From: an uncultured Ruminococcus sp. | GTDB lineage: Bacteria; Bacillota; Clostridia; Oscillospirales; Ruminococcaceae | Assembly: GCA_900539835.1 (NCBI GenBank) | Contig: UQDR01000019.1 | Span: forward strand, 1-47,009 | Reading direction: 5' to 3' | Length of the DNA stretch: 47,009 bases | Part shown: in pieces, positions 8,578 through 16,938 of the stretch | Layout: each line of letters opens with the position of its first letter | Position numbering within the stretch: position 1 is the first letter of the stretch | Position numbers and translations under genes: made by a program | The notes under the pieces: generated by a model | Told to the model about the DNA's origin: nothing | The model's input: only the letters and a program-made list of their open reading frames with translations | The model's database searches: none

Positions 8578-10167
8578 CTACATCGAATATGACACTGTTC
8601 GTTCATAGGTTATATCGCCTAATTTAAAATAAGCTGTCAAGCCGTCAAGCAAATCTTCAGGAATGTCCATAAATTTGCCTAACAAAAATACCTTTCCTTC
8701 TTCTGCAAAAACAGTTTTTCCTGAAGCAATAACGCTTCTATATGCTTTGGTAACAGTTATCGTACCGCTGTTGCCCTGTCCGGGAACTGATATATATACA
8801 CTTGCACTGTCTGCATTGATAACGTCTTCTTCGTCAACGACCAAAATAAATCTGATACCGAAGGTTCCGTCCTTCAAATCAGCCAACTGATATTTTAGTT
8901 CGCCGTTGTCGATATACTCAAAATTAATGTTATTAATCTTAGCATATGTCTCAGATACTGATTTTCTATATATCTTTAATGTAAGCTGACTGCAATCTTT
9001 AAAAGTATCTGTGCCGAAAGTAGTTACTGATTTTGGTACAACCATTTCTTTTAAGCCGGTGCAGCCTTTAAAAGTGTTCATCAAAATCTGTTTTACACCG
9101 TCTTCTATAACCACTTTTTCAAGTCCTGTACAGCCATAAAAATTATTATTATCAACTATCGTAACATTTCCCGGTATAACGATTTCTTTTAAGCTGGTAC
9201 ATCCATAAAATGTTCTTGTTTCAAGCTTGGAAATGCCTTTGGGAATATGAATGCTCTCAAGAAGCTTACAATTCATAAAAGCATATTTACCGATTTTAGT
9301 AATGTTATCATAAAGAGTAACATTTTTCAGTCCGTTGCACATATCAAATGCTGACTCACCGATAGTTTCAGTGTTTTCTGGAATAACTATGCTCTGAAGA
9401 CTTTCACAACAGTAAAATGCTTTTTTATCAATAGAAACTACGCTGTCAGGTATTTTTATCTCAACAAGAGAACAGCATCTGTCAAAAAAGTTTTCAGGAA
9501 TTGAAGTTATATTGTTAGGCAAAGTAACAGATTTCAATTTCTTGCAATATGCAAACATATATTTACCAATAAAATCAACAGAGCTTGGTAAAATTGCAGA
9601 TGTTAAGTTTGCGTTGTTGAAAAATGCTCGATATCCGATATCTTTAACACTGTCCGGCAATGTAATGCTTATCAAGCCGGCATCAGCAAAACCATATTGA
9701 CCGATAGATGTAACTGTGTCGGGAATATCAATTGACTTCAGGTTATAGCATAAATTAAACGCATATTCACCAATTGATTCCATTCCCACCGGAATGTTAA
9801 TAGATTCTAACAATTTGCAGTTATAGAATGCCTTGTTGCCGATATAAGTTACAGTGTCAGGAATCTTGATCTCTTTTATGTAAACCGCATCTCTGAAAGC
9901 ATAGTTTTCTATTGCAGAAACTATCTTTCCGTTTATTTTGTCAGGAATATTCACCTCTGACTGATTGACATCAAATCCAAGTATTCCTATTGTTCCGTCG
10001 CTTTTCTCCCAATATTTAAGAGATCCGTATGTCTCATAGTCACGTCCCCAGGCATCAGTTGCTGCATTTGCTTCAATAACAGCTTCATCCCAAAATGAAT
10101 TTGACATTCCGAAAGCGCTTAGCGATAATACAACAGCTGAGACCAATGCAATAATTCTATTCTTCAA
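8578..10167 (-). CDS. Secreted leucine-rich-repeat (BspA-type, LRR_5) protein
   Basis: 529 aa. Residues 1-36 form a signal peptide (KNRIIALVSAVVLSLSAFGM, then an AxA-like cleavage site near NAATDA). Residues 65-395 hold about 13-14 repeats of roughly 23 aa (variants of YAFxxCxxLxSIxIPxxVxxIG), the TpLRR/BspA solenoid. The last about 120 residues form a beta-rich domain with no sortase or dockerin motif that I can see, so it is secreted or loosely surface-held. BspA-like proteins bind host or microbial surfaces; the ligand here is unknown. Translation likely starts at TTG after GGAGGGG. Promoter and terminator are its own. Confidence 0.85.
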   Translation of the reverse strand: MKNRIIALVSAVVLSLSAFGMSNSFWDEAVIEANAATDAWGRDYETYGSLKYWEKSDGTIGILGFDVNQSEVNIPDKINGKIVSAIENYAFRDAVYIKEIKIPDTVTYIGNKAFYNCKLLESINIPVGMESIGEYAFNLCYNLKSIDIPDTVTSIGQYGFADAGLISITLPDSVKDIGYRAFFNNANLTSAILPSSVDFIGKYMFAYCKKLKSVTLPNNITSIPENFFDRCCSLVEIKIPDSVVSIDKKAFYCCESLQSIVIPENTETIGESAFDMCNGLKNVTLYDNITKIGKYAFMNCKLLESIHIPKGISKLETRTFYGCTSLKEIVIPGNVTIVDNNNFYGCTGLEKVVIEDGVKQILMNTFKGCTGLKEMVVPKSVTTFGTDTFKDCSQLTLKIYRKSVSETYAKINNINFEYIDNGELKYQLADLKDGTFGIRFILVVDEEDVINADSASVYISVPGQGNSGTITVTKAYRSVIASGKTVFAEEGKVFLLGKFMDIPEDLLDGLTAYFKLGDITYERTVSYSM

Positions 10168-10217
10168 AAAAATCCCCTCCGAATATTAAAACAGAATTTA
10201 CAATTGTCCATAATAGA

Positions 10218-10246
10218 ATGATATCACAAACTCTTTAAAAAGTCAA
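10218..10246 (-). promoter_or_regulatory. Promoter of the LRR gene
   Basis: Minus strand: TTGACT (10241-10246), 17 bp, TATCAT (10218-10223), about 50 nt before the TTG start. Confidence 0.65.
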
Positions 10247-10313
10247 TAAATGTTCTTGGGTTTCCATGTTAATGCAAGGATTTTTAATCACTAAAAAAGT
10301 TTTCTTAAAAACG

Positions 10314-10342
10314 TTGACAAGTTTTTAAGAATGTGATATAAT
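10314..10342 (+). promoter_or_regulatory. Consensus promoter of tRNA-Ser
   Basis: TTGACA (10314-10319), exactly 17 bp, TATAAT (10337-10342): both hexamers match consensus fully. The mature tRNA begins 15 nt downstream, as expected for a strong stable-RNA promoter. Confidence 0.9.
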
Positions 10343-10356
10343 GTTAACCGTTGTAT

Positions 10357-10449
10357 GGAGAAGTCGCCTAGCCCGGTTTATGGCGCACGACTGGAACTCG
10401 TGTATGGGTTGATAGCTCATCGAGGGTTCGAATCCCTCCTTCTCCGCCA
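10357..10449 (+). tRNA. tRNA-Ser (anticodon GGA)
   Basis: Class II tRNA, 93 nt with encoded CCA. Acceptor stem GGAGAAG pairs with CTTCTCC; anticodon stem CACGA/TCGTG with loop CTGGAAC (GGA at 10393-10395, reads UCC/UCU); a long variable arm (GTATGGGTTGATAGCTCAT) typical of Ser; T arm GAGGG-TTCGAAT-CCCTC. It is the last clearly host feature before the prophage. The gene is complete and does not share a long stretch with the tRNA-Thr fragment at the right end. Confidence 0.96.
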
Positions 10450-10458
10450 AAACAAAAA

Positions 10459-10500
10459 CCGCCTGTTTACGTGAAATAACGTAGATAGGCGGCTTTCTTT
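10459..10500 (+). terminator. Terminator of tRNA-Ser
   Basis: CCGCCT (10459-10464) pairs with AGGCGG (10487-10492), extended by TTTACGT/ACGTA inside, followed by CTTTCTTT. Confidence 0.8.
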
Positions 10501-10530
10501 ATATTCTCAAAGCCAATATTTTGTTGCTCA

Positions 10531-10590
10531 TGTCATAAAAATAGTGCTTGTGTCATACTTTTAGCAACATATATGACACGAAATATGACA
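10531..10590. repeat. Cluster of four TGTCATA repeats (two direct, two inverted)
   Basis: TGTCATA at 10531-10537 and 10551-10557, and its reverse complement TATGACA at 10572-10578 and 10584-10590, inside a GTTGCT/AGCAAC inverted repeat. Short heptamers clustered beside a tRNA 3' end resemble integrase arm-binding sites. This marks the left end of the prophage or of an older element; the protein that binds them is unknown. Confidence 0.5.
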
Positions 10591-10642
10591 CAAAAAAGTC
10601 ATTTTATAACCACAATTATCACCTGCATATTGTATAGAAAAC

Positions 10643-10682
10643 AAAAAAGGTCAAGAACCATTACAGCCCCTGACCTTTTTTT
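10643..10682 (-). terminator. Terminator after the leftmost prophage gene
   Basis: AAAAAAGGTCA and TGACCTTTTTTT form an A/T-flanked hairpin that could work in both directions. It lies just past the stop of the gene ending at 10693. Confidence 0.75.
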
Positions 10683-10692
10683 GTACTAAGCT

Positions 10693-10917
10693 TTACCTAC
10701 TGTACTTCCGTTTCATGTCATCCTTAATCATCTCCGTAACATTATTGGTTTTTAGTTTATTATCATAAATCTCGTACTTGCCACAAGGACAACCTAACTC
10801 TCTGCAACCGTCCTTTTCACCGATTGCCATAGCATTCATTAAATTGTTAGAGGCACCGATCCATTTGCGACCATGTACTGACGGACGATATACATCATAT
10901 CTTCTTTTACATTCCAT
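10693..10917 (-). CDS. Small hypothetical protein at the prophage left end
   Basis: 74 aa from MECKRRYDVY (start at 10917, nine bases after AAGGA, rather than the ATG at 10926). Not recognised. It is basic, with a Cys triplet (GCRELGCPCGKYEIYD) that could bind a metal and a charged C-terminus (MIKDDMKRKYSR). It has its own terminator and lies beyond the lysis-module terminator, so it is transcribed separately from the late operon. Position at the prophage edge suggests cargo or a host remnant. Confidence 0.5.
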   Translation of the reverse strand: MECKRRYDVYRPSVHGRKWIGASNNLMNAMAIGEKDGCRELGCPCGKYEIYDNKLKTNNVTEMIKDDMKRKYSR

Positions 10918-10926
10918 TTTTATCAT

Positions 10927-11098
10927 TCCTTACCTGTAAAAAATCATATTTTAATGATAACACAGAAAGTGTCGGTACGACTAAAAATGTTAAATTTTAA
11001 TATATTTTATGGTGTTTTCACATATAATAAGCTAAGAATATTTATAAATAAAGCACTTTAGGTCGAAATTGAGATTAAATAATATAAAATCAGCATAA
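10927..11098. other. AT-rich non-coding gap
   Basis: About 170 bp between the left-end gene and the late terminator. It must hold the promoter of the 74-aa gene. I see no further gene or strong structure. Confidence 0.5.
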
Positions 11099-11136
11099 AC
11101 AAAAACAGCCCTCTCACTTTAGTGGTGAGGGGGCTG
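11099..11136 (-). terminator. Terminator of the late (structural and lysis) operon
   Basis: Minus strand: CAGCCC-CTCAC pairs with GTGAG-AGGGCTG around CACTAAA, then TTTTTGTTT. It lies ten bases past the endolysin stop, marking the end of the late transcript. Confidence 0.9.
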
Positions 11137-11145
11137 AAATCATAT

Positions 11146-11895
11146 CTACTTAATGTTCAGTTTCTGCCCAGGATAAATCAAATTAACATTTTTAATGTTG
11201 TTATCCTTTGCAATTTTAGCAACTGTTGTTTTGTACTTCTTCGCAATACTTGCAAGAGTATCACCTTTTTTTACTATGTATGTAACAGCCTTTTTTGCAC
11301 TTGCAAGCTGCTTATTAACCTCAGTTTGTACAGCATTGTAATTGTACCCTGCTTCCGTCAGCTTCTTCTTACGGGTTTCACCAACTCCCCATTTTCCGTT
11401 AATGACTTCTTTCGCCAACTCGGCTACCGTTTTGGTACTTGAGGACTTTTTAACCCCTGTCACCTTAGTCTGATCCTTAGGACGTAACACACCGTATACA
11501 TGATTGTAATTGTGCTTAATCTTAGCACAAGCATCGTGTCTGCCCGTCCAGTTTTGGTCGTATGAGTAAAAATATGTGGTGTTGCCCTCACCTGTGGCAA
11601 TGGCTATGTGACCCCAACCGCCGTTTAGTGACGGTGCCCATACAACGATATCACCCTTTTGAGGTACAAATGACGGTGTATTTGCAATGCGTGTAAAATT
11701 GTTTTTGAGCGCTGATATGTTGTTAAAGTTATCATAATAGCAGTGTGCGTCACCCCATGCACCGGGGTTAAGACCAAATACCTCTTTAAGATAATATTTT
11801 ATCAGGTCAACGCACTGCACCCCTGCAACTCCGTCATAATCCTTTGCTTTGCCGTTGTACTTTTTCACAAATTCTGCGTATGTAATATTAGCCAT
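11146..11895 (-). CDS. Endolysin: CHAP amidase/peptidase with CW_7 and LysM domains
   Basis: 249-aa peptidoglycan hydrolase for host lysis. Residues 1-140 form a CHAP domain with catalytic Cys28 (VQCVDLIKYY) and His96 (GWGHIAIATG). Residues about 150-196 match the Cpl-7/CW_7 wall-binding repeat (VAELAKEVINGKWGVGETRK). Residues 204-249 are a LysM domain (YIVKKGDTLASIAKKYKTTV). There is no signal peptide, so export depends on the holin two bases upstream. Two different binding modules on one CHAP unit is a common clostridial phage design. The bond cleaved cannot be told from sequence. Confidence 0.92.
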   Translation of the reverse strand: MANITYAEFVKKYNGKAKDYDGVAGVQCVDLIKYYLKEVFGLNPGAWGDAHCYYDNFNNISALKNNFTRIANTPSFVPQKGDIVVWAPSLNGGWGHIAIATGEGNTTYFYSYDQNWTGRHDACAKIKHNYNHVYGVLRPKDQTKVTGVKKSSSTKTVAELAKEVINGKWGVGETRKKKLTEAGYNYNAVQTEVNKQLASAKKAVTYIVKKGDTLASIAKKYKTTVAKIAKDNNIKNVNLIYPGQKLNIK

Positions 11896-11897
11896 GG

Positions 11898-12344
11898 TTA
11901 TTCCTCACTTTCTGCTGTATTCTCTACAGCAATCTTTAATTTTTTGATTATCTTTGTAAGCAAGTTAGGCAATGGTACACCTATAACTGCAAGATTTTCA
12001 AGGATTGATATCAGCTCGTTAATGATAAGCCATACCGTTACTATAAGACCGATATACATATTAACGTCTATATGTATGCCTATCTGCGACAGTACACATT
12101 GTATAAGCCAATCAACCACTGCCGCAACAGCCACAATCAAGAGATAACACACCTTTTTTACAATACCTTTTATGCCTATACGGCTTGATAACGTTGACGT
12201 AAGTCCTGCTTTAAGCATACCGCTTATATAATCGATTACCATAACACCAATGAGCATAATCAGAGGTATAGTTAATATCCTCATATATGCTGATAAGCCA
12301 CCGATAATGGTTGCAAATATAGCCTTAAAAACATTTTCTTTCAT
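11898..12344 (-). CDS. Phage holin (Phage_holin_4 / TcdE-like)
   Basis: Makes the membrane lesion that releases the endolysin. 148 aa from MKENVFKAIF, with several hydrophobic segments (MRILTIPLIMLIGVMVIDYI; YLLIVAVAAVVDWLI; MYIGLIVTVWLIINELISIL) and the family signature DYISGMLKAG. I chose ATG at 12344, preceded by GGTGA; an in-frame TTG at 12368 and GTG at 12353 would add N-terminal residues, a possible dual start as in other holins. A tiny leader ORF (12346-12375) ends directly before this start. Confidence 0.88.
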   Translation of the reverse strand: MKENVFKAIFATIIGGLSAYMRILTIPLIMLIGVMVIDYISGMLKAGLTSTLSSRIGIKGIVKKVCYLLIVAVAAVVDWLIQCVLSQIGIHIDVNMYIGLIVTVWLIINELISILENLAVIGVPLPNLLTKIIKKLKIAVENTAESEE

Positions 12345-12345
12345 T

Positions 12346-12375
12346 TTAATCACCGTATTCCTTTTCAAATTTCAT
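12346..12375 (-). CDS. Possible 9-aa leader minicistron before the holin
   Basis: ATG at 12375 follows GAGG in the end of the tail-fibre gene and reads MKFEKEYGD, then stops two bases before the holin ATG at 12344. The arrangement would couple holin translation to that of the tail fibre. It may only be a by-product of overlapping signals; there is no evidence that the peptide itself matters. Confidence 0.3.
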   Translation of the reverse strand: MKFEKEYGD

Positions 12376-14319
12376 TTAATTTTCCTCGCTTTCTGCAATT
12401 GGTTCTACCTCTAACATTTTACCAATGATAACCTTTGCCCACTGCTTGTGCGCCTCAGGCGATACATGAGTATAATCATAATTGCCGTTGCGATATCCCT
12501 TGTAATACTCTCTCGCATATAGATTTACTCCGCTGTTAGCTCGTGTGTCGCATACAGGACAGCCTAACAACTTGCCTATCTCAATTACCGCCTCTGCGTA
12601 TGCAGGGGTTTTGTTGTACTGGCTCTCGCTGTTAAGCATATACGGAGGAGCAATCAAAAATATCTGTATTGGCTTTGCAGTATCAGTCTGAGTTACCCCG
12701 CTGTAGTCAATACCTTGCTCTGCATAATAACCTGTATCAAGTTTGTAATACTTGTAGATTAATTTGCTGATTAACACATGATAAGCACCGTAAAATGTTT
12801 TGGTATCACAGTTTGATATATCAGGACTGCCAAGACTTACATTATTATTAGCGTCATTAGTACCGCCCATAACAAATACAATATCACTGTCAAGGTCAAG
12901 CTGATTAACTCGCTCATCCTGCCAAAAGGCAGCTCCATAGGCTGTTGTTTCTCCCGATACAAACGTACCGCCTTTTGCTGATTTGGTAATGACACTAAAA
13001 CCAAAATAGTCATTAAGGTTATTAATGTAAAAACCGCCTGTGCCGCTATCTGTAAGACTATCTCCTAAAAAAGATACTCTTTTGCCGTTATACCAGTTTT
13101 TGATTTCCTTACGTTTTATATTGTTTAAATTTACATATTTGGGATTTACAATCTTATCTGGTGTATATGTATCTCTTGACAAGTCCGTATCTGCAAACCA
13201 CAAACTATCGTTAATATTACCGTCTACGGTAGAGTAAGCATAAGCATACTTAACATTATCCGCAATATCCAAGGCTTTGCCGCTTGCAATATTATCAACG
13301 CCGCTAATATAATTATAGTCCTCATCAAAAAGATACAAGTATATATATTTGCCGTTGTGATAATATGTCTTGCCGTTTGATACCTCAAAAAAGTTTGTGC
13401 TTTTAAGTTTGTTATATCCCCAACGGTCATTGGTAGGTGCATACTGCACGTTGCACAATTCGTGTATAAGGTTTTTGCCGCCAATAAAAAAGTCATTGCT
13501 TAACTCTGTTTGTGATACTGGTATCTCACTGTCATTATGAGTATCTATACCGGCGATTTTGATATCAAACTCAGTACCCAAAGTATATGACACTGCAAAA
13601 TATGCCGCACCGTCATGATTTTTGACCTTACCGCCACTCAAAACACATAGATTACGGTTATTATCCGTAAATCCATAAGAGCCTAATGACTGTTTGCTAA
13701 TATCGCAAATTAAAGACCCTGCGGTGCGTGTGCCACTGCCAAAGGGATATGTAGTATTAGACGGTGTAACGGATATCCATGCAAAAGGCTTGTCTGGTAT
13801 TTTAATAAATACAGTAAAAGCATTATCATCTGCGACAATATTGTTTGCGTTTAATCTTTTGCCCTCGACAATTTCATATTCAATATCTGACTTTGTAAAA
13901 AATGTGGTCTTTAGAGGAGTTATTGTGCCGTCCTCGATGTCGGTTAATGCGTCCTGCCATTGAGGATTATTATCATCTCCGAGAGCGAGCACTTGTCCTG
14001 CTGTGCCGCCTGTAGATGGTTTGTCAAGTTTGGTTGCTATGTCGGTTGCGTTTTGCTGGACTTGGTTTACTGTGTCTTTTACCTCAGAGATAGCAGTGTT
14101 GACATTAGCGGAGTACTCAGCTGCTGTATCTATCATTTCCTGCACTTCCGCTGTTCTTTGGTCAAGCATTGTTTCGGCGTTTTTGGCAGCTTCCTTAAGC
14201 TGGTCATTTTCGCTGATTACATGATAATATATAGCTTCTATTCCTTTTGCTATCTCATCCCTGACATCACGTCCGTACACCGCAGTGCGGATTTTATTTA
14301 ATATTTCTGTAATATTCAT
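12376..14319 (-). CDS. Tail fibre / baseplate protein with SGNH esterase domain
   Basis: 647 aa. The N-terminus (MNITEILNKIRTAVYGRDVR) matches phage tail attachment modules found in baseplate and receptor-binding proteins. A helical stretch follows (about 40-100), then beta-rich repeats. Residues 412-640 are an SGNH/GDSL hydrolase: block I GDSLTDSG (catalytic Ser about 421), block III GGTND, block V YDYTHVSPEAH with the Asp/His pair. Such domains de-acetylate or cleave surface glycans, so this is the likely host-recognition enzyme of the virion. It is preceded by AAGGAGG and lies between the tail endopeptidase-like gene and the holin. Confidence 0.85.
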   Translation of the reverse strand: MNITEILNKIRTAVYGRDVRDEIAKGIEAIYYHVISENDQLKEAAKNAETMLDQRTAEVQEMIDTAAEYSANVNTAISEVKDTVNQVQQNATDIATKLDKPSTGGTAGQVLALGDDNNPQWQDALTDIEDGTITPLKTTFFTKSDIEYEIVEGKRLNANNIVADDNAFTVFIKIPDKPFAWISVTPSNTTYPFGSGTRTAGSLICDISKQSLGSYGFTDNNRNLCVLSGGKVKNHDGAAYFAVSYTLGTEFDIKIAGIDTHNDSEIPVSQTELSNDFFIGGKNLIHELCNVQYAPTNDRWGYNKLKSTNFFEVSNGKTYYHNGKYIYLYLFDEDYNYISGVDNIASGKALDIADNVKYAYAYSTVDGNINDSLWFADTDLSRDTYTPDKIVNPKYVNLNNIKRKEIKNWYNGKRVSFLGDSLTDSGTGGFYINNLNDYFGFSVITKSAKGGTFVSGETTAYGAAFWQDERVNQLDLDSDIVFVMGGTNDANNNVSLGSPDISNCDTKTFYGAYHVLISKLIYKYYKLDTGYYAEQGIDYSGVTQTDTAKPIQIFLIAPPYMLNSESQYNKTPAYAEAVIEIGKLLGCPVCDTRANSGVNLYAREYYKGYRNGNYDYTHVSPEAHKQWAKVIIGKMLEVEPIAESEEN

Positions 14320-14335
14320 AATTTTATGTACCTCC

Positions 14336-16219
14336 TTATGGGTGATCTGATATGTAATCTTTTATTATTGCTAACTGGACACGCAGCGATAATTCATTGC
14401 CTGATTTATCTTTTACGGTTATATCATCCGCCTTTATACTTCCCTCGATATTTGCGCTTGTTGCCTTTATATTTCCCTCAATATTTGCGCTTGTTGCCTT
14501 TATATTTCCTGATGTGCTTATATTGCCACCCTGTATATTGGTTTTATATGATACTCCGTTAATTTGACCTGCTGACTGTATCACCCCTGCTGCTACTCCT
14601 GTCATATCCGACCCATACGGATTAGTTGCATTTAGTCTTAAGGCATTTGACGCTAATGCAACGTCCCAACTGTTGGTATTATTACTATATGACAGTTTTA
14701 CCACACCAACAGAGCTACTTGACGCATTCATGCTTATTTCGATGTTTTTACAGGTTACCTTGCCATTTTCATCGACTGTAAAAGTACCATTGCCGTTATT
14801 AATTTTTAAGCCGCTAAGCACATTTGCAACAATGTACTCAGTATGCAAAGTGCCGTCTATCGTCCATGCCGCTGAGTATGGTCCGTTAAGAGCACTGCCG
14901 CCATCTTTTTTCTTGCTCCAAAAGCCCAAGCCGTTTTTATTAAATCTTAATGCCTGTGTAGCAGTATCAAGGTTATCAGTATCAATAAAAAACAGCTCAT
15001 AAGGCTTGCCATTAGCGTCTGTCCTGTAATATAAGCTACCTCCGTCAACACCGCAGAGCAATGCTGTTTGATTGGCAACGATATTTTTAATCAGACCGTT
15101 TTCATGGCTTCCCATATCTGTAATTTGGTCTTGTATCTGAGATATTTTATTTGTTGTGATCGATGTCAGTGTTTCAAATTTGTCACCAAAGGTCAGCGTT
15201 GTTGCTGTCGGGTCGTTAAGGTCAATAGTTGTACTCAGACAGCGTATATCATCGTCAAGCTCTATAAGAGGATTAACAATGTGATATGTTGTGCCGACTG
15301 TAAACTCGTCATAAGACTTATTAATTGCTGATAAATCAACGGCACTCACCGTATACTGTACTTTTGCAGTCTTTAGGTTATCCACATACTTATGGCCTTT
15401 GCTGTACAAATCTGATAATGTTGTGACGTCGTCAAAAATAACTGTACCTGCATGTATACCGTATTTGCTGATTAGTACATCATTATCAATGTACTGCTCT
15501 CTTATCATAAGACGAGCGTCACTGTTTTTGTCTGTCTTTGCTCCAAGAGGATATACTCTTGTAACTACCTCTTTTGGGTCTATTGCTTGGCTGACGGAGC
15601 GCATATTAACAGCCAGCTCAATTTTGGTGTCTGAGCCTTGATTAAATACTGTATCTGTGTAATCAAGATAGTTTTTGCCGTCATCAGCGTATCTGATACG
15701 TATCTCGCCTCCAATATCCTCGTTATTGATAAGACTGCGATTAATCTCATTAAGTGAGTTATCATACTGAGTGCTAAAGGTGTATGTGCCACTGCTCTCC
15801 ACACTGCCAAGATATATTTTTTGACTATCGGTTACATTGGCATTATGCTGTGTTAAAACAGCGTCCAAATATGTACGGACTCCCACATTACGCATTGAGC
15901 TGACAGTCCATATACTATCACAGAGATAACCGAGCGCCCCCTCACAGACAACAGCCTTTGAGATGATACCGCTCTCATCCATTGCAGGGGTTACGTCAAG
16001 CACCCTACCTCTAAAGACGGTTTTATTATTTTTGTCAAAAACCTCAACGGTTGTTGTAAGTGGGTTTACGCTATCCCGCCCTGCATTGCCGGGATAGACA
16101 GTAAAGTTAAGGCTGTCAATGCTGTTGACTTGCTTTTTTACTTGTCCGACAACACGGTTTTTGCTGTTTATGTCATCCTCGTTTATGCATACTGTGCCGT
16201 TAAGCATTACTTTATACAT
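14336..16219 (-). CDS. Phage tail protein, Tal / prophage endopeptidase-tail type
   Basis: 627 aa. N-terminal half: MYKVMLNGTVCINEDDINSK, then beta-rich segments such as DSLNFTVYPGN and EVFDKNNKTVFRGRVLDVTP, as in the baseplate hub/tail-associated lysin family (Gp18/PF06605-like). The C-terminal part carries GTLHTEYIVANVLSGLKI and an 11-residue repeat (IKATSANIEGN, IKATSANIEGS), encoded by 33-bp tandem DNA repeats. It forms the tail tip with Dit. No clear peptidase motif is visible. The ATG overlaps the Dit stop (TAATG), with GAGGAGG upstream. Confidence 0.75.
   Translation of the reverse strand: MYKVMLNGTVCINEDDINSKNRVVGQVKKQVNSIDSLNFTVYPGNAGRDSVNPLTTTVEVFDKNNKTVFRGRVLDVTPAMDESGIISKAVVCEGALGYLCDSIWTVSSMRNVGVRTYLDAVLTQHNANVTDSQKIYLGSVESSGTYTFSTQYDNSLNEINRSLINNEDIGGEIRIRYADDGKNYLDYTDTVFNQGSDTKIELAVNMRSVSQAIDPKEVVTRVYPLGAKTDKNSDARLMIREQYIDNDVLISKYGIHAGTVIFDDVTTLSDLYSKGHKYVDNLKTAKVQYTVSAVDLSAINKSYDEFTVGTTYHIVNPLIELDDDIRCLSTTIDLNDPTATTLTFGDKFETLTSITTNKISQIQDQITDMGSHENGLIKNIVANQTALLCGVDGGSLYYRTDANGKPYELFFIDTDNLDTATQALRFNKNGLGFWSKKKDGGSALNGPYSAAWTIDGTLHTEYIVANVLSGLKINNGNGTFTVDENGKVTCKNIEISMNASSSSVGVVKLSYSNNTNSWDVALASNALRLNATNPYGSDMTGVAAGVIQSAGQINGVSYKTNIQGGNISTSGNIKATSANIEGNIKATSANIEGSIKADDITVKDKSGNELSLRVQLAIIKDYISDHP
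14431..14510. repeat. 33-bp tandem repeat inside the tail-tip gene
   Basis: Two adjacent 33-bp units (14431-14463 and 14464-14496), nearly identical, plus a partial third. They encode the ATSANIEG-type repeats of the tail-tip protein. Copy number could vary by slippage and change the length of this part of the protein. Confidence 0.8.
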
Positions 16220-16938
16220 TAAATTACCTCCTCACAGGCTATTAATCTAATTCCTGCATTTATATTTCCGGACAGATAAAATTCGTTAATTCCGGGCTTT
16301 AAGATAAACCCGTCTAATTTTTTTACATTGCCAGCAATTGTGATTGGTTTGCCCATATCAGTTTTATACAGGGTTAATGTATCACTGCCGCTTTTTATAT
16401 ATTCCGCTTCCGGGCAAATATCATTCAGCCCATAATTGTAAAAATAGAAAGTATTTGAACCGCTTTTCTTGCAGATATACTCTGCCGGATTAAGATAATC
16501 CGTATCAAAACAAAAGTTATCCCATGTGGCGTTAGCATAGTTTTCGGAGATTCTATAGGGCAGCGCAATAAAGGTGACTTCCAGCTCGCATACAAAATGA
16601 TTAAATGTCGGTACACATGTTAAAGACTTAGCCATAAAATGATAACGGTTAGATATATCAAATAAAGGCTCAAAGGAGTTACCCTCTAATATCCAATTAG
16701 TAAAAGCTACTACCTTATTGTGCAGGTGTTGAATATCAAGGTCAATAATATTAAAGGTATATTTTAATTCCCTTGTTGAATAGCTTTCCTTCTGCATTGG
16801 TGTGAAGTCAATGACGGCTGAGCTATAAGGCACTTGCACTATATAATTGTTTTTGGTGGGATAACCATGTGTATAGGTTTTTACAGTCGCTTCAAAATCT
16901 AAGTAACTGTTTTTTCCGTTCCATGTTATACTGGTCAT
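16219..16938 (-). CDS. Distal tail protein (Dit)
   Basis: 239 aa; the hub protein joining tail tube to tip. N-terminal beta domain (MTSITWNGKNSYLDFEATVK, YTFNIIDLDIQHLHNKVVAF) and C-terminal jelly-roll-like region rich in Y/F, as in siphophage Dit/ORF46 proteins. Its place between tape measure and the tail-tip protein is the standard one. The ATG overlaps the tape-measure stop (ATAATG), after AAAGGGGG. Confidence 0.8.
   Translation of the reverse strand: MTSITWNGKNSYLDFEATVKTYTHGYPTKNNYIVQVPYSSAVIDFTPMQKESYSTRELKYTFNIIDLDIQHLHNKVVAFTNWILEGNSFEPLFDISNRYHFMAKSLTCVPTFNHFVCELEVTFIALPYRISENYANATWDNFCFDTDYLNPAEYICKKSGSNTFYFYNYGLNDICPEAEYIKSGSDTLTLYKTDMGKPITIAGNVKKLDGFILKPGINEFYLSGNINAGIRLIACEEVI

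Noticed and set aside
10357..10449. tRNA-Ser as the attachment site of the present integrase
   Set aside because: Its 3' end shares only the universal TTCGA/CCA parts with the right-end tRNA-Thr fragment; no long direct repeat links the two.
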